This document shows positions 11,266-21,320 of a DNA stretch of 64,000 nt, piece after piece. Positions within the stretch are counted from its first letter, which is position 1, and each line of letters opens with the position of its first letter. Location of the stretch: assembly GCF_004210375.1 (NCBI RefSeq), contig NC_134833.1, forward strand, positions 17,663,396-17,727,395, written 5' to 3'. The notes under the pieces were generated by a model. That model was not told where the DNA came from. It did no database searches and was given only the letters and a program-made list of their open reading frames with translations. The stretch is from Tachypleus tridentatus (taxonomy: Eukaryota; Arthropoda; Merostomata; Xiphosura; Limulidae). Position numbers and translations under genes: made by a program.

Positions 11266-12587
11266 ATTCAGCTTTATTTGTAAGATGTGAAACATACTTT
11301 TGGCGTGTATACTCTTCCTATATTTAAGAAATTTACTACTACCACCGTTGGCATGTTTCTCCTTAGCTGCGCGGCCGCACAACAACCAGTCAAGTGCCGC
11401 ACACATACGTATTACAGCCGAGCGCACCGTCAGTAATGATAAGGATGTCCCAACACGCTGACTGACGTAATGGCCCTGCCAGTCTGTAGGCCTAAGCCCA
11501 AATAGCCAACTGCTACCATTGCACAGCAACGTAATCATCAATAGTGTTGATGGTCTAAAGTACCACCACCACCACTATCCATTTGAAAAAAAAAAAAACT
11601 AGTATCACGCATTGCCTTAATGCTGGTGGACATGAAAAAATGCACACCGCATATAGATTATAAAATGAGCAGAAACATTGATAGATATATGCGATTTTTT
11701 TTTGGCAAAAAATCAGTGCAGCTATTGGTATAACGCAATCTAACATTTCACGTTACGTTTGATAACCGCGTTTTAACTGTACAAAGTCGTTTGATTGTTT
11801 TACGCCCAACGCCGTGCCACCGTGCACGAGCAACTAGGAACGTTCGGGCAAGACCGGCCTGCACATTCGGAGAACTCAAATAACGTGTGCGGCCATACGA
11901 TTTTTAAAACTATAATTAAGGCAAGCTAAGACTCAATATATGAGGCTCGAACAGAAAGCTGTTGTGGTATAGAAAGGTATAAATGTAGTTCAACTGGACT
12001 GGGTGTACTCTAATGCATTAATTACCAGTGTCAGACTAAGTATGCACAAATCATTATAATAAAGTCAATAAATGCTGACATGTTTGTATTTTCTTCAAAA
12101 TGTACGATGGCATAACTGTGAGAGCCTAAGTCGTTTTGCACAATACAGTACGTTATTTGTGAAATTACAGTCAAGATGCAGTTACGAATAAACTGGCACT
12201 TACACCAAACATTCACACACGTTCTCAGTTGCAGTATCAGTCGCTGTTTGTAAGATATATCGACATCATTTCTTGTTTTTACGTGTACTACAAATTAGCA
12301 GTGTATAAATGTCCGGGGTCTAAGATCGTGAATTATTAGCGCGTAAAGTATTCACAATACTTGTACCAGACACGAAATGCTTTGCACGAGACCACTTAAA
12401 AAATGCTAGGACCTTGGATTCATAAAACACCCTGAATCAACAATACGTTCATATCGTTGTAAAGTATACATACCGACTGTGGAACATTCACTTGTTAATC
12501 ACGTGAAGTATTTTTTGTATCACAGAGTATTTACTGAACAGAATACATACTTATACGAGAGGATTCAGCAGCATACTATCCAAAAGT
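11266..12587. other. No gene recognised
   Basis: Unique-looking DNA with a somewhat GC-richer patch at 11340-11520. The minus-strand frame at 11257-11541 (94 codons) crosses this patch. It has no recognisable domain and no splice or start context that convinces me. A (cca)4 run and a 12-base A run lie at 11560-11600. Confidence 0.5.
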
Positions 12588-12843
12588 GTTTCGTTTGGAA
12601 TTTCGCGCACAACAACATAACGGACATCTATGCTAGTTGTCCCTAATTTAGCGGTGAAAAACTACAATGGAAGAAGGTAGAAGTCATCACTATCCATCGC
12701 AAAATGTTGAACTACTCTTTCACCAACCATCACATTAGAACTCCCCCCAGACTGAAAGGACGAGCATGTTTGGTGGGGGGGATTCGAATCCGCGACCCTC
12801 AGATTGCGAGTGGAATACACTAACCTCCTGGCCATCCCGAGCC
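12588..12843 (-). mobile_element. Long tRNA-derived SINE (family A), diverged
   Basis: On the minus strand it reads 'ggctcgggatggccaggagg', then the B-box-like 'gcggattcgaatcc', 'catgctcgtcctttcagtct', 'gttgcgatggatagtgatga' and 'ttagggacaactagcataga'. Flanks 'tccaaaagtg' (left) and 'tccaaaggcg' (right) could be a decayed target-site duplication, but that is weak. Confidence 0.82.
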
Positions 12844-13420
12844 TTTCCAAAGGCGTGGAGACTTTAATAGAAAAAAAAACTGTTCTTTATTGAAACGTAT
12901 TTCCAATAATTATATACATTATTAGATACCTACAATTTAAGGTAGGATGTTTTATGGCTACAGACTTGTCTTCAAAGGCTTACTTTACGTTGGTAATAAA
13001 GATAGATACTATAACAAGATGAATTTCCCGAAAAGTGGTTTGTTTCAGGAATAAATAAAACCAAAATTAACAGTAGCAACTGTTTTTATTTCTTGCTTTT
13101 GAAATTCGTGTATCATGCTATGCTGCGGTCTGCAGAGTACATAATTCTTCTCGCGATTCATGGCATGTACACGTTTTACCAACGTCACGACAGTACAAAA
13201 TGTAACGTTAAGTGTCCCTTATGTGACGTCATTTTTAGTATCTACTGACTGACAGACACCAAAATACTGTAAAGTGGTGCGAGTGTTTAAACAATTTGTT
13301 TGGTTAAGTTATGGTAATATATAATGAATCACGTGCCTTGTGTTCTTTAAACTTCAAAGTAAAATGTAAAATGGAAAGACACAAAACATTCCCCTGAAAA
13401 TATATACACTTACAAATTGT
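12844..13420. other. No gene recognised
   Basis: Unique-looking AT-rich DNA. I see no coding, RNA or repeat feature that I can support. Confidence 0.5.
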
Positions 13421-13518
13421 TCGTTTGTTTGAAGTTAAGCACAAAGCTACACAATGGGCTGGATGTGCTCTGCCCACCACGGCTATCGAAACCGGTTTCT
13501 ATCACTTTGTCACTGGGA
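13421..13518 (-). mobile_element. Short tRNA-derived SINE (family B)
   Basis: On the minus strand it has 'gaaaccggtttcgatagccg', 'tggtgggcagagcacatcca', 'gcccattgtgtagctttgtg' and the tail 'cttaacttcaaacaaacg'. It is well preserved and lacks only part of the 5' head. Confidence 0.75.
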
Positions 13519-13632
13519 AACACATTTATCAAATCAGACTCACTTTCTTCTTATAATAATAACGTTTATTATCATTTCTTATGGAGCTTTAGTCATTAAA
13601 CATAAAACAATCATACATTCCAATTATTGTAC

Positions 13633-13795
13633 ATAACTTACTTATGGTTTAATATAACAGTGTAATACACCTTACTTATGGAGTAATATAACAGTGTAAT
13701 ACACTTTACTTATGGTTTAATATAACAGTGTAATACACCTTACTTATCGTGTAATATAACGTTATACTATACCTTACTTATGGAGTAATATAATT
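13633..13795. repeat. Tandem repeat, 35-bp unit, about 4.6 copies
   Basis: 'cttacttatggtttaatata' + 'acagtgtaatacac' recurs with a period of about 35 bp from 13637. Copies alternate 'ggttt' and 'ggagt', and one has 'cgtgt'. The last copy is truncated. Confidence 0.88.
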
Positions 13796-13969
13796 CAATA
13801 TGTTTGTTTCACAGCCTGAAATACGTTAACCACGTTACTACAATAACAGATATTGTGACTATGTTCATTAAATGAACAAGTCAACATTTTGTGTTTCATT
13901 AAGACGAATTTCATTTTCATCCTTACATTCCTCCTGTTATTTTCGTATGCCTAGGGATACTAGCCACTA

Positions 13970-14052
13970 GGGGTAGTGGCTGAAATTCGGGTTTTGATAC
14001 CTGCAATGAGCAGAAAGTTCATTGTGTGGCATTGTTCTTAACAGCAAGAACT
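13970..14052 (+). mobile_element. Short tRNA-derived SINE (family B), fragment
   Basis: It contains 'gtagtggctgaaattcgggt', 'tttgatacctgcaatgagca' and 'ttcattgtgtggcattgttc' followed by 'ttaacagcaagaac'. This is a degenerate family B copy with a shortened centre. Confidence 0.55.
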
Positions 14053-14191
14053 AAAATGAAGATACAAATCGAACAGATGTTGTATGATACGTAATTAATA
14101 CGTATTTCCAATGACATACAAAAACACAATAATGTCCCCAATCACACTATCCATTACTACCAGAAAAAGGTGTTTCTTTACAAGTGTATCT

Positions 14192-14469
14192 GGCCTGGCA
14201 TGGCCGAGCGCATTAAGGCATGCGCTCGTAATCTGAGGGTCGCGGGTTCGCATCCGAGTCGCGCTAAACATGCTAGCCCTCCCAGCCGTGGGGGCGTTAT
14301 GATGTGACGGTCAATCCCACTTTTCGTTGGTAAAAGAGTAGCCCAAGAGTTGGCGGTGGGTGGTGATGACTAGCTTCCTTCCCTCTAGTCTTACACTGCA
14401 AAATTAGGGACGGCTAGCACAGATAGCCCTCGAGCAGCTTTGTGCGAAAATTCAAAACAAACAAACAAA
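14192..14469 (+). mobile_element. Long tRNA-derived SINE (family A), best-preserved copy, with TSD
   Basis: Full length, 278 bp. The head 'ggcctggcatggccgagcgc' carries an A-box-like 'tggccgagcgcattaaggc', and 'gggttcgcatcc' matches the B-box. The body follows: 'gggggcgttatgatgtgacg', 'gtcaatcccacttttcgttg', 'gagtagcccaagagttggcg', 'agggacggctagcacagata' and 'gccctcgagcagctttgtgc'. The tail is 'caaaacaaacaaacaaa'. The 13-bp flank 'tacaagtgtatct' is perfect at 14179-14191 and 14470-14482. The intact duplication and low divergence make this the youngest SINE in the window. The tRNA-like head would supply an internal RNA polymerase III promoter. The family needs reverse transcriptase from a partner LINE, which is not present here. 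Confidence 0.96.
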
Positions 14470-14482
14470 TACAAGTGTATCT

Positions 14483-14928
14483 ACGTAAGATCGTAGCATA
14501 GCACCTTGAAACACGACATTTTTATTAAAATTATCATATTGTGTCATTCTTTCTTTCTCAGAAACATACAAACAAATTGATATAGTACGCAGATTGCTAA
14601 TATTTAATGAATTATTTTATTTCGATAATACGACGTGAAATTTTAGACTTAAGCGAAAGTATAAAGATAGGCGGAGGCGATTGATATGAAGGTCGTAATA
14701 CAACGTTGAAAATTTTCTTATTTTCTGGCGTATAAACAGCTCACCATTGCACATAAATCCCAGTGATCGTTTGATATGTGAAGTTGGTCCAGTGTTTGGA
14801 CAATTTTGCTCTAATAGGTAATTTGAAATTCACGTGAAATAGGAGGTACCCAACATCCTTAGCATTTTCACAAAGTTGATCAACCCTCTTCAGTAAGAGT
14901 TCAAATGGTCTCCCACATGGTTATTTTA
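14483..14928. other. No gene recognised
   Basis: Unique-looking AT-rich sequence between the SINE and the next tandem array. No coding or RNA feature that I can support. Confidence 0.5.
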
Positions 14929-16402
14929 ATTGTGGCTATAAGTGTGTGAATGTGGTCGGTGGATACTTAAACTGTGACTATAACTGTGTGAATGTGACCG
15001 TCGATAAGTTAACTGTGACTATAAATGTGTGAATGTGGTCGGTGGATACTTAAATTGTGACTATAAGTGTGTGAATGTGACCGTCGATAATTTAACTGTG
15101 ACTATAAATGTGTGAATGTGACCGTCGATAATTTAACTGTGACTCAACGTTTATAAATGATGCCGTGGTTACTTTAATGTGACTCTACGCGTGTAAATGT
15201 GGCATAGTTACTTTAACTAGGATTAACGTGTGTAAATGTGGCATAGTTACTTTAACTATGATTCTACGTGTGTAAATGTGGCATAGTTACTTTAACTAGG
15301 ACTCGTGTAAATGTGGCATAGTTACTTTAACTATGATTCTACGTGTGAATGTGGCATAGTTACTTTAACTAGGATTTCGCGAATGTGGCATAGTTACTTT
15401 AACTAGGATTCTACGTGTAAATGTGCATAGTTACTTTAACTAGATTCTACGTGTGAATGTGGCATAGTTACTTTAGGATTCTACGTGTGTAAATGTGGCA
15501 TAGTTACTTTAACTATGATTCTATGTGTAAATGTGGCATAGTTACTTTAACTATGATTCTACGTGTGTAAATGTGGCATAGTTACTTTAACTATGATTCT
15601 ACGTGTGAATGTGGCATAGTTACTTTACTAGGATTCTACGTGTGTAACTGTGGCATGTTGCTTAACTAGGATTCTACGTGTGAATGTGGCATAGTTACTT
15701 TAACTAGGATTCTACGTGTAAATGTGGCATAGTTACTTTAACTAGGATTCTACGTGTGTAAATGTGGCATAGTTACTTTAACTAGAGTTCTACGTGTAAA
15801 TGTGGCATAGTTACTTTAACTAGGATTCTACGTGTGTAAATGTGGCATAGTTACTTTAACTAGGATTCTACGTGGTGTAAATGTGGCATAGTTACTTTAA
15901 CTAAGATTCTACGTGTGTAAATGTGGCATAGTTACTTTAACTAGGATTCTACGTGTGAATGTGGCATAGTTACTTTAACTAGGATTCTACGTGTAAGTGT
16001 GGCATAGTTACTTTAACTAGGATTCTACGTGTGAATGTGGCATAGTTACTTTAACTAGGATTCTACGTGTGTAAATGTGGCATAGTTACTTTAACTAGGA
16101 TTCTACGTGTAAATGTGGCATAGTTACTTTAACTAGGATTCTACGTGTGAATGTGGCATAGTTACTTTAACTTGATTCTACGTGTGTAAATGTGGCGATT
16201 CTTTAACGTGGTTCGTGTGGTGGCGGATTGCTTTAACTGGCATTCTAATGGTGTGTGGCATAGTTACTTTAACTAGGATTCTACGTGTGAAATGTGGCAT
16301 AGTTACTTTAACTAGGATTCTACGTGCAGTAAATGTAACATAGTTACTTTAAATAGATTCTACGTAGGTGTAAATGTGGCCGTGGTTACTTTAACTGTGA
16401 CT
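14929..16402. repeat. Tandem array, 37-42-bp unit, roughly 38-40 copies
   Basis: The first copies (to about 15150) are 42 bp: 'ctataagtgtgtgaatgtgg' + 'tcggtggatacttaaactgtga', with two alternating variants ('ggtcggtggatact' and 'gaccgtcgataatt'). The array then changes to a shorter unit, 'gtgtaaatgtggcatagtta' + 'ctttaactaggattctac', about 37 bp. The final copy returns towards the long form ('ggccgtggttactttaactg'). Many units carry one- or two-base indels. Divergent copies lie at both edges (14929-15150 and 16190-16400) with a homogenised centre. Confidence 0.95.
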
Positions 16403-17335
16403 TCACATGATTTTCCAAATGAATTAGCTGACTTCCTTATTGTGTGTGTATGCGTGGTCAGGTAAAATAAATGTACATAATCTAATGGTTTTCCTTTAAC
16501 ATTCAAATTGTCGACTTGTATGCACACTACATCTATCACAGTTCACATGTGTTTATTCATTTATTTTATTGTGTATTTTATGCTTGTATCTGGACTGATA
16601 CCGTATTCATTTACATATATTATTAGAACTCTGTAATGAACAAAGAAATGGACGACACACGGACAACTTGGTATGGGTAAGGTAAAAAAAAAATGGCTTT
16701 AGAAACATCAGTTTCTACTAGTAAACTAGTTAAAATGTAAACAGTAAAATATTTCTACAGAAACCAACAGAAGGAAAACTACTATAAACCAGTGCAATTA
16801 GAGCTAGGATTATGGTGGATACTAACCAACATGATAAGAAGACTTGTACTGAGAAAGCTGTTCTTCTTTTAAGTAATGGAACATTGTTCTAGTCCTAACA
16901 GACCGGAAGGTAGACGTCTTTTCTCTTCTATGTACCTCCATATGTGTATCGTTTCTAAAACTTCAATGTTAGAAAAAATGCTACATTGGTTGTTCGATTT
17001 CTTTTAAGTACCACACCATTTAGCATCAGAGAAACATAGTTTTGTTTCAATGATGCTGGCTTTCGCCAGGATTTCTTCATGGTTCGCGGCTCTTTATCAC
17101 AAAAACGCTCTCCGCCGTTTTCGGGCTATAGGAGCGCTTTAAGCGTTTTGGTCAAATCTCAATTCTCGGTCAAGCAAAAGTAGCCCAAACGTTTTCTATC
17201 CTAACTTCGTGAAATATTATTAACCTAATTTGTCTTGGTATCAATTAAATATAAACAAATTTTGAAACTGTAGTCTCGGTTCTACAATTTACGTTTCCTC
17301 TCGTTTTAACCTCGTTCGTTTTGCAGACGAACAGA
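16403..17335. other. No gene recognised; small GC-richer patch with an inverted repeat
   Basis: Mostly AT-rich unique DNA. At 17060-17150 there is a GC-richer patch where 'aaaacgct' (17102-17109) is matched in inverse by 'agcgtttt' (17142-17149), with further partial pairing inside. I cannot assign it to an RNA family. Confidence 0.45.
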
Positions 17336-17581
17336 ACATGAAAAGTTTGGCAAGATAAATTATTGCTGAGACTCGAGTTAAGATTAAACGAGACCATCTA
17401 TCATTAAAATTTCACATAACATGAAAAGTTTGGCAAGATAAATTATTGCTGAGACTCGAGTTAAGATTAAACGAGACCATTTATCATTAAAATTTCACAT
17501 AACATGAAACGTTTGGCAAGATAAATTATTGCTGAGACTCGAGTTAAGATTAAACGAGACCATCTATCATTAAAATTTCAC
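17336..17581. repeat. Tandem repeat, 83-bp unit, 3 copies
   Basis: 'acatgaaaagtttggcaaga' begins at 17336 and 17419, and the 'acatgaaacg' form at 17502. All are spaced 83 bp apart, and each ends in 'cattaaaatttcac'. Copies differ at only a few bases, so the triplication is recent. Confidence 0.95.
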
Positions 17582-17709
17582 TTTAATTTTCGCCCTAATT
17601 AGTCCTGATGACATAACAATGAAGACATGCGAAGAAACCACGTTAAGCGATGGCCACCAAAAAAATTATCTTTTTACACTTGTACCTGACTCCGAAAGCA
17701 ATTAGATTA

Positions 17710-17733
17710 AATATATATATATATATATATATA
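17710..17733. repeat. (AT)n microsatellite
   Basis: Perfect AT dinucleotide run of about 12 units. Confidence 0.9.
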
Positions 17734-18795
17734 AATATAAAACAAAGAATTGACAATAATCGTGCTAGGATCACAATTCGCAGTTGTCGTTTGAAGAGAC
17801 ATTAAGCTACAATGGCTTCTGTGTTCCAGTCGTCAGAGCGAGGACAAAGCACGTGTTGACCGGTATGTCAACGCAAGCAGAAACTCACTTGTAGCACTGA
17901 TTCAGAGAACGTATAGACGTTGAGAACAGTAGAAAGAACAAAGAAGTCTTTCATTTTGGAGTAACGGATTGTACAAAGTGTGTATCCAATTTATCACGCT
18001 CGTCTATTTATTGTTGTGTTTTTTTTAAGTAAAAAGACGTCGATTAATTCACATTTAAAAGAAATTTATACTCTCGATGGGTTAAAATGACAAAAAAATG
18101 CTGGCGAGGGGTGCATGATACAGTATTTGTATAAAGTAGAGAACACAGATGCAAACTCCAAGTGTCTACGTATTGTTTTCCTATTGTTTTGTGACTCTTC
18201 CAGAACACTGGTTTTTTTTATTGTGTGTTTTTTTTTTCACATAGGCAGTAGTTGTACACGTTGCATGAAAACTAAATGTGATTGGTGCATCACATAATTT
18301 CCGTTTTAAGAATGTACAATGTGAACAGATTCTTACATCTTCGTCAAAAAGCGTATTTCGTGAGGTAATGCATTTTACAGTTAGAATTACAATTGTATTT
18401 TTTTGTAGTTGTCTTTTACTTACCACAATGAATCTATTTGGAACTTATGTCACGTTGACGCAACTTATTCATCACTCTGAACCTTTCGGCAGATAAAATG
18501 TTTAAAATAATAAAACTAAATATGAAGTCGAACCTGTCATTGGATTCACCACTTTGCACTGGGTTATACCGATTTCATGGAATTCCATCCTTCATCAGGA
18601 ACTCTTGACAAGAGCAAATCGAATTCTCCAAAGCCAGTATAACTCAATGACAAGTTTACTTCATATTTGGAAAAGGTTGATTTTAGGGTTAACAGTTTTA
18701 GAAAGACTCAATTCTCTAGACAAGAGAGTCCGTGAAAAACAGAATGTAGGATAACTTACAGTTTTCAGTCCTGTTTTTAAAAAATGGGTCATAGA
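17734..18795. other. No gene recognised
   Basis: Unique-looking DNA with T runs at 18018-18027 and 18209-18238. Several overlapping open frames of 60-81 codons on both strands at 18115-18496, and a 66-codon frame at 18554-18754, show no domain or splice context that I recognise. I would not call them genes. Confidence 0.5.
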
Positions 18796-19022
18796 ACTTA
18801 CCCAAAACATCATCGTCCATAATTAGCTTTCTCCCATCATGAAAAACAAAACCTAAATCACTTGTCAAGACGGTCACACAAGTTACCCAAAGCATTGTCG
18901 TCCATAATTAGCTTTCTCCCATCATTAAAACAAAACCTAAATCACTTGTCAAGACGTTCACACAAGTTACCCAAAGCATTGTCGTCCATCATGAAAACAA
19001 AACCTACACCATTTACCAAAAA
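18796..19022. repeat. Tandem repeat, 84-bp unit, about 2.7 copies
   Basis: 'gttacccaaagcattgtcgt' (or 'cttacccaaaacatcatcgt') occurs near 18797, 18881 and 18965. Each is followed by 'tagctttctcccatcat' and 'aaaacctaaatcacttgtca'. The third copy lacks the 'ccataattagctttctc' stretch. Confidence 0.9.
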
Positions 19023-19127
19023 CTGCGAACAGAGGACTTATCTATTTTTGCGATTCACTGTAATACTTGTAGTAATGTCTGATTTTATGACCAGACACAT
19101 AACGGTTGTCGCTTACGCAAAAGCTAT

Positions 19128-19221
19128 TAACCCAGCTATTAACTATTAACCACAACCCAGCTATTAACTATTAACCAGCTATTAACCCAGCTATTAACTA
19201 TTAACAATTATTAACCCGTTT
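19128..19221. repeat. Short tandem repeat of 'agctattaac' type
   Basis: 'ccagctattaac' and 'tattaacc' recur in irregular order about seven times. The array ends directly at the start of a SINE. Confidence 0.85.
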
Positions 19222-19414
19222 CAAGGCCCAACATCCGAGTATTGAATCCCTGCTCAACCAAACATGCTCGTCCTTTCAATCCCACTATTCATTGATAAAA
19301 TAGAGTCCAAGAGTTAGCAGTGGGTGGTGATGACTAGTTACCTTACATTACTAAATTAGGGACGGCTAGCGCAGATAGCCCTCGAGTAGCTTTGCTGGCG
19401 AAATTCAAAGCAAA
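19222..19414 (+). mobile_element. Long tRNA-derived SINE (family A), internally deleted
   Basis: The head is reduced, keeping 'attgaatccctg' at the B-box. 'catgctcgtcctttca' is joined directly to 'atcccactattcattgat'. This skips the roughly 30 bp between them ('gccgtgggggcgtta' and 'atgtgacgg') that other copies have, and the deleted stretch would be flanked by 'tca' on both sides. The 3' half is intact through 'agggacggctagcgcagata' and 'gccctcgagtagctttgc'. Confidence 0.85.
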
Positions 19415-19568
19415 TGTGAACTAAAATTAGTTGGTTTTAATCTATCTATTGATATTCACGTGATAAATTCTATCAGTAGGTGGCATTGCATTTTGTTTTC
19501 TCAGAAGTATTTTGTTACTTTGGATCGTGGTGCATCGTGGTGCAAACACTTTTCTTTATGCCTATTCG

Positions 19569-19805
19569 GATGTACTATGTGCTACATGTATACTTCGACA
19601 CGACGTACTATGTAGTGTGTGTATACTTACCAAAATGATGTACTATGTGCTACATGTATAGTTTCAAAACAACGTACTATGTAGTGTGTGTATACTTACC
19701 AAAATGATGTACTATGTGCTACATGTATAGTTTCAAGACGACGTACTATGTAGTGTGTGTGTACTTACCAAAATGATGTACTATGTGCTACATGTATAGT
19801 TTTAA
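19569..19805. repeat. Tandem repeat, 69-bp unit with internal half-repeats, about 3.4 copies
   Basis: 'gatgtactatgtgctacatg' begins at 19569, 19637, 19706 and 19775. Each unit also holds a second, diverged half, 'cgtactatgtagtgtgtgta'. The 69-bp period is therefore itself a dimer of a unit of about 34 bp. Confidence 0.93.
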
Positions 19806-20070
19806 AACGACTTATATAGTAGCAACAGTGAAAACAAATGAAAATGGAAAGGACTTAACCTCGGATGCATAAAGACTTATGACGTAGTTGACATACGAAA
19901 CATTTTAAAGGTAACTACGTAATTTATGGAATATTTTAGGTGCAAACAATCATGGTAAGTACGAGTGTTGTAAAACATGTGTTGGTGGTGGTAGTTATAA
20001 CTTTACACACAAGACCAAGAGCGAAGAACATTTGAATAAAACAACAAAGTTTAGTGAATACAAAGCCACC

Positions 20071-20204
20071 GGGCCTGGCATGCATACACGTGGTTAGAGC
20101 ATTCGACTTGCAATCTGAGGGTCACGGGTTTGAATCCCCGTCACACCAAAAACATGCTCGACCTTTCAGCTGTGGGGGCGTTATAATGTAACGGACAATC
20201 CCAC
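20071..20204 (+). mobile_element. Long SINE (family A), 5' half only
   Basis: It starts 'gggcctggcatgcatacacg', has the B-box-like 'gggtttgaatccccg', 'catgctcgacctttcagctg' and 'gggggcgttataatgtaacg', and stops sharply at 'caatcccac'. The 3' half of the consensus does not follow on this strand. It appears in inverted orientation 22 bp further on. Confidence 0.9.
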
Positions 20205-20226
20205 ATATTTATGTGGCTTTGTGTTA

Positions 20227-20361
20227 CTTGTTTGTTTTGAATTTCACGCAGAGCTACGTGAGGGTTATATGCGTTAGCAGGGAAGAGGACAAGAGAGAAA
20301 GCAGCTAGTCATCACCACCCACTGTTAATTCTTGGGCTACTCTTCTAGCAACGAATAGTGG
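20227..20361 (-). mobile_element. Long SINE (family A), 3' half only, inverted
   Basis: On the minus strand it starts at 'ccactattcgttgctagaag', runs through 'agtagcccaagaattaacag' and 'tgggtggtgatgactagctg', and ends in 'cgtgaaattcaaaacaaaca'. Its internal break lies at the 'ccac' where the neighbouring 5' half stops, so the two pieces complement each other. A stretch around 20278-20290 is reduced. Confidence 0.9.
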
Positions 20362-20614
20362 CGTTTATAATACCATTCACAAAAAGACATTTGCCAGCGA
20401 AGTCGTGAAGCCGTTGGTTTATCTAATTTATTCATATAACTGATGAACCTGTTGGGAAACCCTTTAATATACTTGTGTTTCAAAATATCATTTATATAAG
20501 AATAGTTTTTAAATTATAAAATATTGTATTTTGCAGCATACGATGATACATTTCACGAGAGAGCTCTCACTCGCTACTAAGGCACTATTTGTATATTACA
20601 TAAACAGAACAATG

Positions 20615-20690
20615 GTGTAATGATACCATAGGATCAGGTTTCAATACTAGTTGTAGGCACAGCACAGATGGCCTATACTTGTGTATGAAC
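20615..20690 (+). mobile_element. Possible short SINE (family B) fragment
   Basis: 'aggatcaggtttcaatacta', 'gttgtaggcacagcacagat' and 'ggcctatacttgtgtatgaa' follow the order of the family B 3' half, but the match is loose. Confidence 0.4.
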
Positions 20691-20746
20691 ATCATCAAAT
20701 ACAGTGAGGACTCAAAGAGTGGGAAGTAGACAAAGAGGAGTAGACG

Positions 20747-21100
20747 CCCCCACATTTTATTTTCTCTGAGACATAGCATACACATGGCATTTATGACAGT
20801 TAAGTCAGACTTAAAGTAGACGCCCCCACGTTTTATTTTCTCTGGGGCATAGCATACACATGGCATTTATGACAATTAAGTCAGACTTAAAGTAGACGAA
20901 CCCCACATTTTCTTTTCTCTGGGGCATAGTAGTACACATGACAGTTAAGTCAGACTTAAAGTAGACTCCCCCACGTTTTATTTTCTCTGGGCATAGCATA
21001 CACACATGACAGTTAAGCTTCAGACTTAAAGTAGACGCCCCACGTTTTATTTTCTCTGAGACATAGCATACACATGGCATTCATGACATTTAAGTCAGAC
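20747..21100. repeat. Tandem repeat, about 68-77-bp unit, 5 copies
   Basis: 'cgttttattttctctggggc' (or 'gagac') recurs five times from 20752. Each is followed by 'atagcatacacatggcattt' and 'aagtcagacttaaagtagac'. Some copies lack the 'atggcattt' part, which explains the varying length. The array ends in a T run at 21100-21111. The minus-strand frames over it (20585-21080) are by-products. Confidence 0.93.
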
Positions 21101-21202
21101 TTTTTTTTTTTTAATTCCCACCCCTCTCACATTTTGGTCCCAAATCCCACCTGTGGGGATCTGCATCATATTTGTTTTTGTTTACCAATGTTACAGATTA
21201 CC

Positions 21203-21320
21203 CCACCCGTGGCTCAACAGTACATCTAAAGGCTGATAACGCTACCAACCGAGTTTCGGTACCAGTGGTGAGTATAACAAGACAGATAACTCACTGCGTA
21301 GCTTTGAGCTTACAAAAACA
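21203..21320 (+). mobile_element. Short tRNA-derived SINE (family B)
   Basis: It reads 'cccgtggctcaacagtacat', 'ctgataacgctaccaaccga', then the B-box-like 'gtttcggtaccagtggtgag', 'cagataactcactgcgtagc' and 'tttgagcttacaaaaacata'. All blocks of the family are present in order. Confidence 0.7.

Noticed and set aside
11257..11541. Minus-strand 94-codon frame in a GC-richer patch
   Set aside because: No recognisable domain or paired splice sites, and the 3' part runs into SINE-like sequence. Not enough for a gene call.
14192..14270. Possible tRNA gene (A-box and B-box like motifs)
   Set aside because: The sequence continues into the SINE body and tail and is flanked by a target-site duplication. 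The acceptor stem does not close, so it is a tRNA-derived SINE head.
18115..18754. Cluster of short frames (60-81 codons) on both strands
   Set aside because: Overlapping frames on opposite strands with low-complexity Phe/Ile/Thr content, as expected by chance. No family resemblance.
20071..20160. Possible tRNA gene in the + strand SINE head
   Set aside because: Same reasoning: the family A body follows directly and no 3' acceptor strand pairs with the start.
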